Shown here in pieces: positions 31,930 to 39,787 of a stretch of DNA of 45,326 nt. The translations under genes were made by a program, and so were the position numbers. A model generated the notes under the pieces. The model made no database searches. It was not told where the DNA came from and saw only the letters and a program-made list of their open reading frames with translations. Each line of letters opens with the position of its first letter. Position 1 is the stretch's first letter. The stretch is from contig NZ_JARZAJ010000050.1 of the NCBI RefSeq assembly GCF_029892105.1, positions 1-45,326 of the forward strand. The letters run 5' to 3'. This DNA comes from Kitasatospora sp. GP82. GTDB lineage: Bacteria > Actinomycetota > Actinomycetes > Streptomycetales > Streptomycetaceae.

Positions 31930-32688
31930 TCAGGCCGGGGCCACGGCCTCGGTCCAGTGCTCTCGCAGCGGGCCCAGCCGCAGCCCCCGGGCCTGGCAGG
32001 CGCCGATCAGGCGCGGTAGCGCGCCGAGCGTGGAGCGCCAGGCGCCCGGCGCGGAGGTGCAGTCCGAGTCGTGGAGCAGCACGGTACCGCCGCCTGCCAG
32101 CCTGCGGGTCACCGTGCGGTACACCGAATCGGGGCTGGCGCCGGCCGTCCAGTCGCGACCCCAGGTGCTCCAGAGCACCGGCGTCAGTTCCAGCTCCCGG
32201 GCGGCGGCCAGTGCACCGGCCGTCAGTACACCGTACGGCGGCCGGTACCGGGTGGGCCGCTCGCCCGTCAGGTCGGCGATCACGTCCCGGGCCCGGGCTA
32301 TGTCGTCGCGTACCGCGCCCGGAGTGCGGGCGAGCAGACAGCGGTGCTCGTACCCGTGCACGGCGATCTCGTGGCCCGCCGCGACCAGTTCACGGCCCAG
32401 GCCGGGGGCGCGGACCAGCATCCGGCCGAGCAGGAAGAAGGTCGCCTGCACGCCCGCCTTGTCCAGCTCCCGCAGGAAGGCCGGAGTGGAGGCCGGGTCG
32501 GGTCCGTCGTCGAAGGTCAGCGCAACATGGTCCGGAGTGCCGTGCCCGCACAACTCGGGGGTGAGCCAAGGCCGGAGTGCGTTGAGGGCGCTGAGCGCGG
32601 GCGCGGCGTGCGCCACCGCCAGCGAGGTCGCCGCCAGCGCGCCGGACACTGTCAGGGCCTTGGCCACGGGGTGAATCAAGCTGCTCAA
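31930..32688 (-). CDS. Polysaccharide deacetylase (NodB domain, CE4 family)
   Basis: This is a 252-residue protein. An N-terminal hydrophobic segment (residues 8-33) is a signal anchor, followed by the NodB domain: motif 1 TFDDGPDP, metal-binding HGYEH, RYRPPYG and the late LLHDSD motif. It removes acetyl groups from N-acetylated glycans outside the membrane. The TTG start overlaps the stop codon of the glycosyltransferase gene (TTGA) and has GGAG upstream, so the two are coupled. A longer frame upstream is not coding. Confidence 0.85.
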   Translation of the reverse strand: MSSLIHPVAKALTVSGALAATSLAVAHAAPALSALNALRPWLTPELCGHGTPDHVALTFDDGPDPASTPAFLRELDKAGVQATFFLLGRMLVRAPGLGRELVAAGHEIAVHGYEHRCLLARTPGAVRDDIARARDVIADLTGERPTRYRPPYGVLTAGALAAARELELTPVLWSTWGRDWTAGASPDSVYRTVTRRLAGGGTVLLHDSDCTSAPGAWRSTLGALPRLIGACQARGLRLGPLREHWTEAVAPA

Positions 32689-34019
32689 GAGGCCATCTCC
32701 CGGGTCTCCGCACGCCGGGATGCCGGCGCTGCGGGCGTTGTGCGAGCGGCGTGGGTGGCGTGCGCGGCCGGCGCGGCGGGCGCGGTCAGGACGGCGCCCG
32801 CCAGGGCCGCTACCACCTGATCGGCCGGGACGGCCGTCTCGGAGGGCGCCGCCGGGGCCGAGCCCAGTGCCGCCCGCAGCAGCGGGGCGAGCTGCTCGGG
32901 GGTTCGTATCCACGGGGCGAGCCCGGCCTCGTCCAGTGCCGCGGCGTTGGTGACACCGTGTCCCGGCAGGCAGCGATAGCTGACCACGGGGACACCGGAG
33001 GCCATCGCCTCCAGGGAGGTGAGCCCGCCCGCGTTCTGCACCACGACGTCCGAGGCGCGAAGCAGCGCGGGCATGTCGTCCACCCAGCCGAGCGCCACGC
33101 CCACGCCTTCCCTGACCAGCCGTTCACGCAGTGCCTCGTTCCGGCCGCACACCGTGACCGGCGTGGCCAGACCGGTGGCCGCGATCTCCCGGGCGGCCAG
33201 CTCCACCTCGCCCACACCCCAGGATCCGGCCACCACCAGCACGACCGGGCGGCCCGTCGGCAGCCCGAACCGTACGCGCTCGCAGAGCTGTTCGTCCTCG
33301 GAGGCCGCGGGGCGGAACTCCGGCCCGACCATCGGCCCGCAGACCAGTACGCCGACGGCCCGGTGATCGCGGGCCTGGACGGCGGCCACCGGGTGCAGTG
33401 CCAGGTGCAGATCGACCCCGCGGGCCACCCACAGCGGGTGCACCGACATGTCGGTGAGGAAGGTGACCACCGGTGCCGCGAGCCTGCCGCGCCGGCGGAG
33501 CCTGCCCAGGGCCTGGCTGGCCAGCGGGTAGGTCGACACCACGGCGCCCGTGTCGGGGCCGATCACCGCGCGGGTCCGCCGGGCGGCGGCGCAGCCCGCG
33601 AGTGCGCTGACCAGCGCCGAGGACCAGCGGTGCCGCTGCAGGCTCTCCAACAGCCAGCCCCAGGCCCATGGCGCGACCCGCAGTTCCAGCTCGTAACTCG
33701 CGCGGAGAATCCGGCCCCATCCCGGCGGCAGCAGATCGAGGAAGTCGTGGCAGTCGACCGCGAGTCCGAACTTCCTCAGACGGCGGACCAGTTCGCGGGC
33801 AGCGCCGTCATGTCCGGCTCCGATGCTCGCGGACACCACCGTGACCCGTCGGGGCGGGACGCGGTGGAGCCGGGCGCTGTGGGGCGGCTGCGCCGGCAGG
33901 TGCTGCTGCGTGGGGTCCGCCGCGCGTCGGGGCACGCGTTTCGGCACATCGAGCCCCTGCGCCCCGCCGTCGCCCGTTGCGCCGTGCTCGGACGGCTCCG
34001 GTGTATGGGGCTGAGACAT
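32685..34019 (-). CDS. MGDG synthase / MurG-type glycosyltransferase
   Basis: This is a 444-residue GT-B fold glycosyltransferase. The N-terminal half has the MGDG-synthase signature (VSASIGAGHDGAARELV, then DFLDLLPP). The C-terminal half has the donor site (VVQNAGGLTSLEAMASG VPVVSY). About 55 disordered N-terminal residues precede the fold. It transfers a sugar to a lipid or membrane-linked acceptor; the coupled deacetylase suggests a surface glycan or glycolipid later de-N-acetylated. GAGGAG precedes the start; a TTG directly before the ATG is also possible. An 11-bp repeat array lies in its promoter. Confidence 0.82.
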   Translation of the reverse strand: MSQPHTPEPSEHGATGDGGAQGLDVPKRVPRRAADPTQQHLPAQPPHSARLHRVPPRRVTVVSASIGAGHDGAARELVRRLRKFGLAVDCHDFLDLLPPGWGRILRASYELELRVAPWAWGWLLESLQRHRWSSALVSALAGCAAARRTRAVIGPDTGAVVSTYPLASQALGRLRRRGRLAAPVVTFLTDMSVHPLWVARGVDLHLALHPVAAVQARDHRAVGVLVCGPMVGPEFRPAASEDEQLCERVRFGLPTGRPVVLVVAGSWGVGEVELAAREIAATGLATPVTVCGRNEALRERLVREGVGVALGWVDDMPALLRASDVVVQNAGGLTSLEAMASGVPVVSYRCLPGHGVTNAAALDEAGLAPWIRTPEQLAPLLRAALGSAPAAPSETAVPADQVVAALAGAVLTAPAAPAAHATHAARTTPAAPASRRAETREMAS

Positions 34020-34081
34020 CAAGGACTCCTCGCACAGGACCGGAACCTCCGTCCGGCAGTGCGGCCCAGCATCAACCCGCG

Positions 34082-34110
34082 AGCCTGAAGCCAGCCTGAA
34101 GCAAGCTGAA
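34082..34110 (-). promoter_or_regulatory. 11-bp direct repeats upstream of the glycosyltransferase operon
   Basis: On the plus strand AGCCTGAAGCC, AGCCTGAAGCA and AGCTGAAG follow each other at 11-bp period. Read in the direction of the operon they give GCTTCAGG repeats, close to the GCATCAAGG repeats before kdp. Confidence 0.45.
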
Positions 34111-34146
34111 GACCCCTTCAGCGGACACGGTGCGAAAGGGGTCTTC
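34108..34146 (-). terminator. Terminator after csoR
   Basis: GAAGACCCCTT (34108-34118) pairs exactly with 34136-34146, 43 nt past the csoR stop codon on the minus strand. Confidence 0.75.
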
Positions 34147-34188
34147 GGTAGAACTCGCGTACTGCTCGGGGAGCGGTGGCCCGGAGCG

Positions 34189-34476
34189 TCAGGAGCGGAC
34201 CAGCCGGGCGATGGCGGCGTTGGCTTCCTTCAGCTTGAGGGCGGCCTCGTCGCCACCGGCGCTGACGGCGTTGCTGACGCAGTGCGCGAGGTGCTCCTCC
34301 AGCATCTGGAGAGCGAAGGACTGGAGGGCGCGGGTGCTGGCTGAGACCTGGGTGAGGACGTCGATGCAGTAGGTGTCCTGCTCGACCATCCGCTGGAGGC
34401 CCCTGATCTGGCCCTCGATGCGGCGCAGTCTCTTGAGGACGTCGTCCTTGTGGTTGCTGTAGCTGTGGTCGACCAT
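34189..34476 (-). CDS. csoR: CsoR-type copper-sensing repressor
   Basis: This is a 95-residue all-helical repressor of the CsoR/RcnR family. The copper ligands are in place: Cys37, His62 and Cys66, matching the Cys-His-Cys pattern of M. tuberculosis CsoR. The N-terminal KRLRRIEGQIRGLQRM helix is the DNA-contact signature. GGAG precedes the ATG. It would release DNA on Cu(I). TACC-N7-GGTA sites at 34648, 36511 and 38166 are likely targets. Confidence 0.92.
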   Translation of the reverse strand: MVDHSYSNHKDDVLKRLRRIEGQIRGLQRMVEQDTYCIDVLTQVSASTRALQSFALQMLEEHLAHCVSNAVSAGGDEAALKLKEANAAIARLVRS

Positions 34477-34646
34477 GGGCCTACTCCGGTTCCCTCATAT
34501 GCTCGGCTCTCGCCCGCTCGGGGCGGATCCCACCCTTTTCCGGGGCGGCCATCGGCAGTGCCCGCCGGATCTCTGTCGGTGTGTCACTCGCTGCGGCTGC
34601 CTGGCGGACATGTGCGGACGTGTGCCAGGTCACTCACCAGCTTACT

Positions 34647-35915
34647 TTACCCGGGGACGGTATCGGTCGGAACGGCTGCGCCGGACGGGACCAGGGTGCG
34701 CTGGGCGAGCGCGGTGACGGCGGCGACCGCCAGCAGCACCGCGCCGATCGCCAGCCCGGCAGTGGTGCCGCTCGGTCCGTCGGAGAGGGTGCCCGCCAGC
34801 AGCGGGCCCAGGCACTGACCGAGGGCGAAGACGGTGGTCAGCCCGGCGATGGCGGCCGTCCAGCAGCGCTCGGGCAGGCTGTCCCTGGCGCAGGTGGTCA
34901 CGGCGGTGATCACGGAGAGGAAGGCCGAGCCGAAGAGCAGCGCGGAGCCGTACGAGACCAGGGCGTTCGAGGAGAGCAGGGGGAGCGTCGCCGCAACGGC
35001 GGTGACGGCCATCAGCAGTGCACTGCCGCGTCCGCCCCGCAGCCGTCCGAGGACCCCGCCCCAGGCGAATCCGGCCACCACGGCGGCGCTGCCGAGCGCG
35101 ATCCAGAAGGTGGTGATCAGGCCGTTTCCGGCACCGTGACCGCGCAGATGGGCCACGATGAAGGTCATGTAGGCGATGTAGCCGGCGCCGAACAGGCCGT
35201 AGGAGACGAGCAGCGCGAGCAGCGGTCGGGCGGGCCAGCGCAGGCCGGGTCGGGCCCCGCGGTGCCCGGCGGGCGGAGCGGACCGGGCCGAGCCCGGCAG
35301 GCAGGCGGGGACGGCAGCCAGCGAGAGGGCGGCGAGCACCAGCCAGGCCGTGCGCCAACTTCCCTCTGCGGAGCTGCCCATGACGAGCGGGACGGCGGCT
35401 CCTGAGACGGCCACGCCGAGGCCGCCACCGGCGAAGTACACCCCGAGCAACAGGGCGGAGCGGCCCGGTGCGGCCCCGGCGCCCAGGCGGGCGGCGAGCG
35501 TGCCGCCGACGATCAGTGCGATGGCGCCCGCCGTCCCGGCCACCAGACGGACCACGAGCAGATAGGCGAGGTCCGCGAAGGCCGCCGTGGCGGCCAGTGA
35601 GAGGACGATGGCGGTCAGGCTCCCGATCAACGCGGTGCGTTCGCCGCGCCGGGCGGCGACGGAGGGTGCGGCCAGCGCTCCGGCGAGGTAGCCGACCGCG
35701 TTGGCGGTGGTCAGAGCGCCCGCGGTGGCCAGCGACCAGTGCAGGGAGGTGCGCATCGCGGGCAGGACGAGCGCGTAGGCGAAGCGGCCGAGCCCCAGCG
35801 AGACGGCCGGTGCGGTGGCGAGTCCGAGAGCGGTCGCCATCGAGCGGGCCAGTCCGGGAGGTGCCGCCGTGTTCGTGGAGCTGCTTGCAGTTTCGGCAAG
35901 TTGACGGATCGTCAT
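34647..35915 (-). CDS. MFS transporter, YbfB/YjiJ type
   Basis: This is a 422-residue major facilitator protein with about twelve helices. It has the YbfB/YjiJ-type N-terminus (GLGRFAYALVLPAMRTSLHWS) and RRGERTALIG-like loop between helices 2 and 3. AAGGAG precedes the ATG at 35915. It lies between csoR and the CopZ-like gene on the same strand, so a role in metal handling is suggested, though the family is mostly of unknown substrate. A terminator-like hairpin separates it from the CopZ-like gene. A CsoR-type site overlaps its stop codon. Confidence 0.85.
   Translation of the reverse strand: MTIRQLAETASSSTNTAAPPGLARSMATALGLATAPAVSLGLGRFAYALVLPAMRTSLHWSLATAGALTTANAVGYLAGALAAPSVAARRGERTALIGSLTAIVLSLAATAAFADLAYLLVVRLVAGTAGAIALIVGGTLAARLGAGAAPGRSALLLGVYFAGGGLGVAVSGAAVPLVMGSSAEGSWRTAWLVLAALSLAAVPACLPGSARSAPPAGHRGARPGLRWPARPLLALLVSYGLFGAGYIAYMTFIVAHLRGHGAGNGLITTFWIALGSAAVVAGFAWGGVLGRLRGGRGSALLMAVTAVAATLPLLSSNALVSYGSALLFGSAFLSVITAVTTCARDSLPERCWTAAIAGLTTVFALGQCLGPLLAGTLSDGPSGTTAGLAIGAVLLAVAAVTALAQRTLVPSGAAVPTDTVPG
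34648..34662. promoter_or_regulatory. Possible CsoR site upstream of csoR
   Basis: TACCCGGGGACGGTA has the TACC-N7-GGTA form seen at 36511 and 38166. It overlaps the end of the MFS gene and lies 172 nt upstream of csoR. Being partly coding, it may be chance. Confidence 0.35.
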
Positions 35916-36036
35916 GAGACTCCTTGGCGAGGCCGAGCGAGCCGCGGGTACCGTCGTCGTCGTTTCTGGGCGGTGCTCGCGTCCTGCGGTGCACGGCCGG
36001 TCCACCGGTCCGCAGGGTGTCCCGGAATGCGGTGGG

Positions 36037-36079
36037 CCCGGGGTGTGCGCGGCGGTGCCGGCCTCGCGCACACCCCGGG
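36037..36079 (-). terminator. Terminator after the CopZ-like gene
   Basis: A 15-bp perfect stem (36037-36051 with 36065-36079) lies 15 nt past the stop codon of the CopZ-like gene on the minus strand, upstream of the MFS gene. Confidence 0.8.
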
Positions 36080-36093
36080 GTGCTCCGGGTGGC

Positions 36094-36423
36094 TCAGGCT
36101 CGGGCGTGCTCCACCAGCTCGTAGCCGGCCTCGTCGATCGCCTCGGCCACGTCGCTGCGCTCCAGTGGCTGGTCGCTGTCGACGGTGACGTTGCCGGAGG
36201 CGAGGTCGACGGCCACCGCACTGACGCCCGCGAGCTTCTTCAGCTCGGCGGTGACGGAGCTGACGCAGTGTCCGCAGGTCATGCCCTGGACCAGGTAGGT
36301 CTCGCGGACGCCGGTGGCAGCGGAGGGGGCGTCGGCAGCGGCGCCGGTCCCGCACGAGCCCCCGCCGCAGCAGGAGGAGGCTGCGGCCTTGGTGACGTCG
36401 TCGGTGAGGAGGTTCTCGGACAT
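36094..36423 (-). CDS. CopZ-like heavy-metal-associated protein with extra N-terminal cysteine cluster
   Basis: This is a 109-residue protein. Residues 42-106 are an HMA domain with the copper site GMTCGHC (Cys50, Cys53). The N-terminal 40 residues add a Cys/Gly-rich motif SSCCGGGSCG (Cys18, Cys19, Cys24), not usual for CopZ, perhaps a second metal site. It is a cytoplasmic Cu(I) chaperone by family. GGGAG precedes the ATG. A perfect-looking CsoR operator lies 88 nt upstream. No CopA ATPase gene is next to it. Confidence 0.88.
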   Translation of the reverse strand: MSENLLTDDVTKAAASSCCGGGSCGTGAAADAPSAATGVRETYLVQGMTCGHCVSSVTAELKKLAGVSAVAVDLASGNVTVDSDQPLERSDVAEAIDEAGYELVEHARA

Positions 36424-36510
36424 CGGATGCTCCCTTTGCTGGGTTTCTCGCGTGCTCTCGCGTCAGGCGGTCCGGCGGCCTCGTCGGCCACCGACCCGAT
36501 GAACATACTA

Positions 36511-36525
36511 TACCCCCCTAGGGTA
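36511..36525. promoter_or_regulatory. CsoR operator
   Basis: TACCCCCCTAGGGTA matches the known CsoR operator type (G/C-tract palindrome with TAC/GTA ends). It sits between the CopZ-like gene (minus) and a small plus-strand ORF. On the minus strand TATAGT next to it could be the -10 box. Confidence 0.75.
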
Positions 36526-36530
36526 CAGTC

Positions 36531-36740
36531 ATGCCTCGATTGGCACTCGACGGGCGCGCGGATCCGCTCGTGGGTGACCAGGGCCTGCTTCGGCTGGGTG
36601 AGCTCGTCGAACTCGCCGATGCCGGTCGGGACCGGGCAGGTGATCTCGCCGACTCGGCCCTTGCCCAGCACGGCACCGCCACCCTCGCCGCCGCGACGGA
36701 CGTGCTGCGGAACCTTGCGGAGATCTACGACCGGCTCTGA
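36531..36740 (+). CDS. Small hypothetical protein, possibly leaderless
   Basis: This is a 69-residue ORF with amphipathic helical pattern (GLLRLGELVELADAGRDRAG ... VLRNLAEIYDRL). There is no cysteine or metal motif. The ATG is six bases after the CsoR operator and has no ribosome site, so if real it would be a leaderless mRNA under CsoR. Codon use is consistent with coding but not decisive. No family recognised. Confidence 0.45.
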   Translation: MPRLALDGRADPLVGDQGLLRLGELVELADAGRDRAGDLADSALAQHGTATLAAATDVLRNLAEIYDRL

Positions 36741-36798
36741 CACCACGGTCGGTTCGGCCCAGGCCGGTTAGGTCGAGGCCGGTTCGGCCCGGGCTGCC

Positions 36799-37707
36799 TC
36801 AGCCCAGGGTGGGGCCGCAGGTGACGAAGTACGGGAGGGCCGGAGCGCAGAGTGCGAGGAGCAGGAGGGCGGTCCGGGCTGCCGGGTGGAGTCCGCCCCG
36901 GGGGCGCAGCAGGCGCTTGAGGCGCAGCAGTACGGTGGGCCCGCCTGCGGCGAGTGCGGTCTGCGGTACGCCGCCCGCGGCCACCTCGCACATCGCGGCG
37001 GCGAGCGCCTTCGGTGTGCAGCTGCGCAGCGCGTGGTCGTCGGCGACCATCTCCAGCAGGTCGGCGGTCTGGGTGCGGGCGGCCCGGGCGAGCGGCAGTC
37101 CCGGGAAGGCGCGGGCGAATCCCTCGGTGAGAGCGAGTGAGAGATGGTGCCGTCCGCGCAGGTGGGCGCGTTCGTGTTCGAGGACCGCGTGCAGCTGATC
37201 GGGCGTCAGGGCCGCCAGGGTGCCGCTGGTCAGGACGACGCGCGGCTGTGGCCCGGGCAGGCAGTACGCGGCCGGGGTGTCGTGCTCCAGCACGACCGCG
37301 TGCAGTCGGGGCTCGGGCCGTCCGGCCAGGTCCAGTAGTGCGAGATGGCGGCGGCGGTGGCTGCGGGAGCGGACGAGCACGGCGCCGAACCAGGCGAGCG
37401 GCCAGGCGGCGGCGAGGGCGATCGGCACCAGCAGGCCGGGCCCCTCGGCGGCGCGTTCGGTCGCGGGCGTCCCGGTCCCGCCGAGCCAGACGTCGAGAAC
37501 TCCGAGCAGTCCGTGCAGGTGCTGCCCGGTGCGGGTGAGGTGGTACGCGGTCAGGGCGAGGGCGATGACGAACGAGAGCATCAGCGCCCGCCAGAGCGCC
37601 AGGGCGGCCTTGGGGGAGCGATGGGCCCAGCGTGCGCGGGCGAGGGCGGCCGGCGCCGCCCATCCCACCACGGTGGCGTAGCCGGCCAGGACGGCAGCGG
37701 CGATCAC
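36799..37707 (-). CDS. M56 family (BlaR1-type) membrane metallopeptidase
   Basis: This is a 302-residue protein with membrane helices at both ends and in the middle, and a cytoplasmic zinc peptidase motif HERAH in LEHERAHLRGRHH. It lacks the penicillin-binding sensor domain of BlaR1, as many actinobacterial M56 proteins do. It probably senses a membrane signal and cleaves the BlaI-type repressor encoded by the gene before it. The GTG start overlaps the blaI-like stop codon, so the pair is coupled. Confidence 0.85.
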   Translation of the reverse strand: MIAAAVLAGYATVVGWAAPAALARARWAHRSPKAALALWRALMLSFVIALALTAYHLTRTGQHLHGLLGVLDVWLGGTGTPATERAAEGPGLLVPIALAAAWPLAWFGAVLVRSRSHRRRHLALLDLAGRPEPRLHAVVLEHDTPAAYCLPGPQPRVVLTSGTLAALTPDQLHAVLEHERAHLRGRHHLSLALTEGFARAFPGLPLARAARTQTADLLEMVADDHALRSCTPKALAAAMCEVAAGGVPQTALAAGGPTVLLRLKRLLRPRGGLHPAARTALLLLALCAPALPYFVTCGPTLG

Positions 37708-38072
37708 TGCTGGTCGGCTCGGTCGATGGCCAGGAGTGCCTGGCGGAGCGCCTCCTGCTCGTCGGGGGAGATCTGCTCGACGAACCGGGCGAGCGCGGTG
37801 GAGCGGTCCGGGCTGACACCGAGGGCGTCGTGCATCAGGGCCGCCGTGTACGCCTCGCGGCTGCGCGTGGGCTGGTAGACCCAGGCCCGGCGCTCCTTCT
37901 CGCGGCGCAGGTGGCCCTTGTGGTAGAGGATGTCGGCGACGGTCATCACGGTGGTGTAGGCGACGGCGCGTTTCCGGTTGAGGTCGTCGACGATCTCCCG
38001 GACGGTGGCCGGTCGCCCCCAGGTCCACAGGCGGTCCATGATCTCCGCCTCCAGGTCTCCCAGTCGTCGCAC
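37704..38072 (-). CDS. BlaI/MecI/CopY family transcriptional repressor
   Basis: This is a 122-residue winged-helix repressor: LGDLEAEIMDRLW, PATVREIVDDLN, and AYTTVMTVADILYHKG are typical of BlaI. The C-terminal half is the dimerisation and cleavage region. The GTG at 38072 follows GGAGGGG. It is coupled to the M56 peptidase gene and divergent from a PLP enzyme gene. In actinobacteria such pairs regulate envelope or copper genes; the operator here has a CsoR-like core. Confidence 0.88.
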   Translation of the reverse strand: MRRLGDLEAEIMDRLWTWGRPATVREIVDDLNRKRAVAYTTVMTVADILYHKGHLRREKERRAWVYQPTRSREAYTAALMHDALGVSPDRSTALARFVEQISPDEQEALRQALLAIDRADQQ

Positions 38073-38162
38073 GCTGACGTCCCCTCCTCGTCGCACCGCC
38101 CGTCTGCGGTGCTCATGGTAGACGAAATCCTCCTTCCGGCGGGAGACCGGGCCGCTGCGGCC

Positions 38163-38186
38163 AATACCATCGGGGGGTATGGTATT
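38163..38186. promoter_or_regulatory. Operator between blaI-like and PLP genes, with CsoR-like core
   Basis: AATACCAT (38163-38170) mirrors ATGGTATT (38179-38186) exactly around CGGGGGGT. Within it, the minus strand of 38166-38180 reads TACCCCCCGATGGTA, matching the CsoR operator at 36511 in 12 of 15 positions. The site could bind the BlaI-type repressor, CsoR, or both. Confidence 0.6.
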
Positions 38187-38297
38187 AATCTCACCTGTTG
38201 CATCACTGCACGTCAAGTGTCCTTCGGAACAGCGAAGTTGAAGAATCCACGACGTCATCACTGTGCGGACGGCGCCGGGGCGGGCATTCTGGCCGAC

Positions 38298-39524
38298 ATG
38301 ACAACCACCGCAACCAGCGCTGCCGGAGCCCCCGTCGCCGCGCCGAACGGCCATGCCCGCCCGCAGACCCGCGCCGTCCACATCACCGCCCCCGAGCCCC
38401 CGGGCAGCCGCCCGCTGAGCGTGCCGCTCTACCAGACCTCCGGCTTCGCCTTCGAGGATCCGGACGCCATCGCCGACGCCATGGCGGGACCCGACGGCGC
38501 CTTCGTCTACACCCGGCGCGGCAACCCGACCACCCGGGCGCTGGAGTCGGCGCTCGCCGATCTGGAGGGTGGCGCGGCAGCGATGGCCACCGCGTCCGGG
38601 ATGGGGGCGATCAGCTCCGTCCTGCTCTCGCTGCTGCGGCCCGGCGACCATGTGATCGCTCAGCAGTGCCTGTACGGCGGCACCTTCTCGATCCTGTCCG
38701 ACCTCGCCGAACGCTACGGCGTCGAGGTCACCGCCGTCACGGGCGACGATCCCGCCGAGGTCCGGGCCGCGCTGCGCCGCAACTCCCGGCTGCTCTACCT
38801 GGAGACCATCGCCAATCCCACCACCCAGGTGGTGGACCTGCCTGCGCTGCTCGCCGTGGGCCGCTCGGCCGGGCTGATCGGCGTGGTGGACAACTCGCTG
38901 GCCACGCCGCTGCTCTGCCGGCCGATCGAGTGCGGCGCCGACATCGTGGTCCACTCCACCACCAAGTACCTGGGCGGGCATTCGGACGTGATCGGCGGCG
39001 CGGCCGTCTTCGCGGACCGGGCGCGTCACCGAGAGGTCTGGCAGCGGGCGGTCGAACTCGGCGCCACCGCAGACCCCTTCGCCGCCTGGCTGACCATCCG
39101 GGGCATCCAGACACTCCCGCTGCGGATGCGTCAGCACTGCGAGAACGCCTCCTTCCTGGCCCGGCGGCTGGCGGCGCACCCGGCAGTGACGGCCGTCCAC
39201 TGGCCGGGCCTGGAGAGCCACCCCGGCCACCGGGTGGCCCGGCGGCTGCTCTCGGGGTACGGCGGGGTGCTCGCCTTCGACCTGGCCGGGGGCCGGGAGG
39301 CGGGCCGCCGCTTCATCTCCTCGGTCGAGCTCGCCTCGCTCGCCCTGTCACTGGGCGGCGTGGAGACGCTGGTCACCCACCCCGCCAGTACCTCGCATCG
39401 TGAACTCGCCCCGGAGCAGCTGGCCTTGGCGGGGATAGGCGCGGGCACCGTACGGGTCGGTGTGGGCATCGAGCATCCCGAGGACCTGTGGGCCGACTTC
39501 CGGCAGGCGCTGGCCGGGCTCTGA
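38298..39524 (+). CDS. Cys/Met metabolism PLP enzyme (cystathionine gamma-synthase / gamma-lyase type)
   Basis: This is a 408-residue fold-type I PLP enzyme. Tyr71-Arg73 in VYTRRGNPT binds the cofactor phosphate of the neighbouring subunit. The Schiff-base lysine is Lys223 in STTKYLGGHSD. The active-site loop reads LYGGT, not LYGCT, so the cysteine of true methionine gamma-lyases is absent; cystathionine gamma-lyase, synthase or an O-substituted homoserine sulfhydrylase are alternatives. The ATG at 38298 has only a weak ribosome site. It may belong to the sulfur and methyl supply of the cluster downstream, though a terminator follows it. Confidence 0.85.
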   Translation: MTTTATSAAGAPVAAPNGHARPQTRAVHITAPEPPGSRPLSVPLYQTSGFAFEDPDAIADAMAGPDGAFVYTRRGNPTTRALESALADLEGGAAAMATASGMGAISSVLLSLLRPGDHVIAQQCLYGGTFSILSDLAERYGVEVTAVTGDDPAEVRAALRRNSRLLYLETIANPTTQVVDLPALLAVGRSAGLIGVVDNSLATPLLCRPIECGADIVVHSTTKYLGGHSDVIGGAAVFADRARHREVWQRAVELGATADPFAAWLTIRGIQTLPLRMRQHCENASFLARRLAAHPAVTAVHWPGLESHPGHRVARRLLSGYGGVLAFDLAGGREAGRRFISSVELASLALSLGGVETLVTHPASTSHRELAPEQLALAGIGAGTVRVGVGIEHPEDLWADFRQALAGL

Positions 39525-39573
39525 GTCGACCGGTATCGCCTCCCCTCTGCCTCACTTCGATCGAACGCAGATG

Positions 39574-39613
39574 GACGGGCCGGTCGCACCGATGCCGTTG
39601 CGACCGGCCCGTC
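39574..39613 (+). terminator. Terminator after the PLP enzyme gene
   Basis: A 15-bp perfect stem (39574-39588 with 39599-39613) lies 50 nt past the stop codon. Confidence 0.8.
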
Positions 39614-39670
39614 GGCGTCACCACCCGGGCGCCCACCCGCATCCATCCCCGATCCATCCAAAGATTTGTA

Positions 39671-39700
39671 TTGACCAAATTATTGGCAGCCTCGTATGTT
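39671..39700 (+). promoter_or_regulatory. Promoter of the carrier-protein cluster
   Basis: TTGACC (39671-39676) and TATGTT (39695-39700) are spaced by 18 nt in the most A+T-rich patch of the region. The palindrome-like CCAAATTATTGG at 39675-39686 overlaps it and could be an operator. Confidence 0.55.
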
Positions 39701-39787
39701 GTTCACGGCCCTGAAGCGCCATCCCACTCCTGATCGAGACGGTGTGCGGCCGGCCCGGTCGTGCGCACACGCAGACAAGAGGCACTC

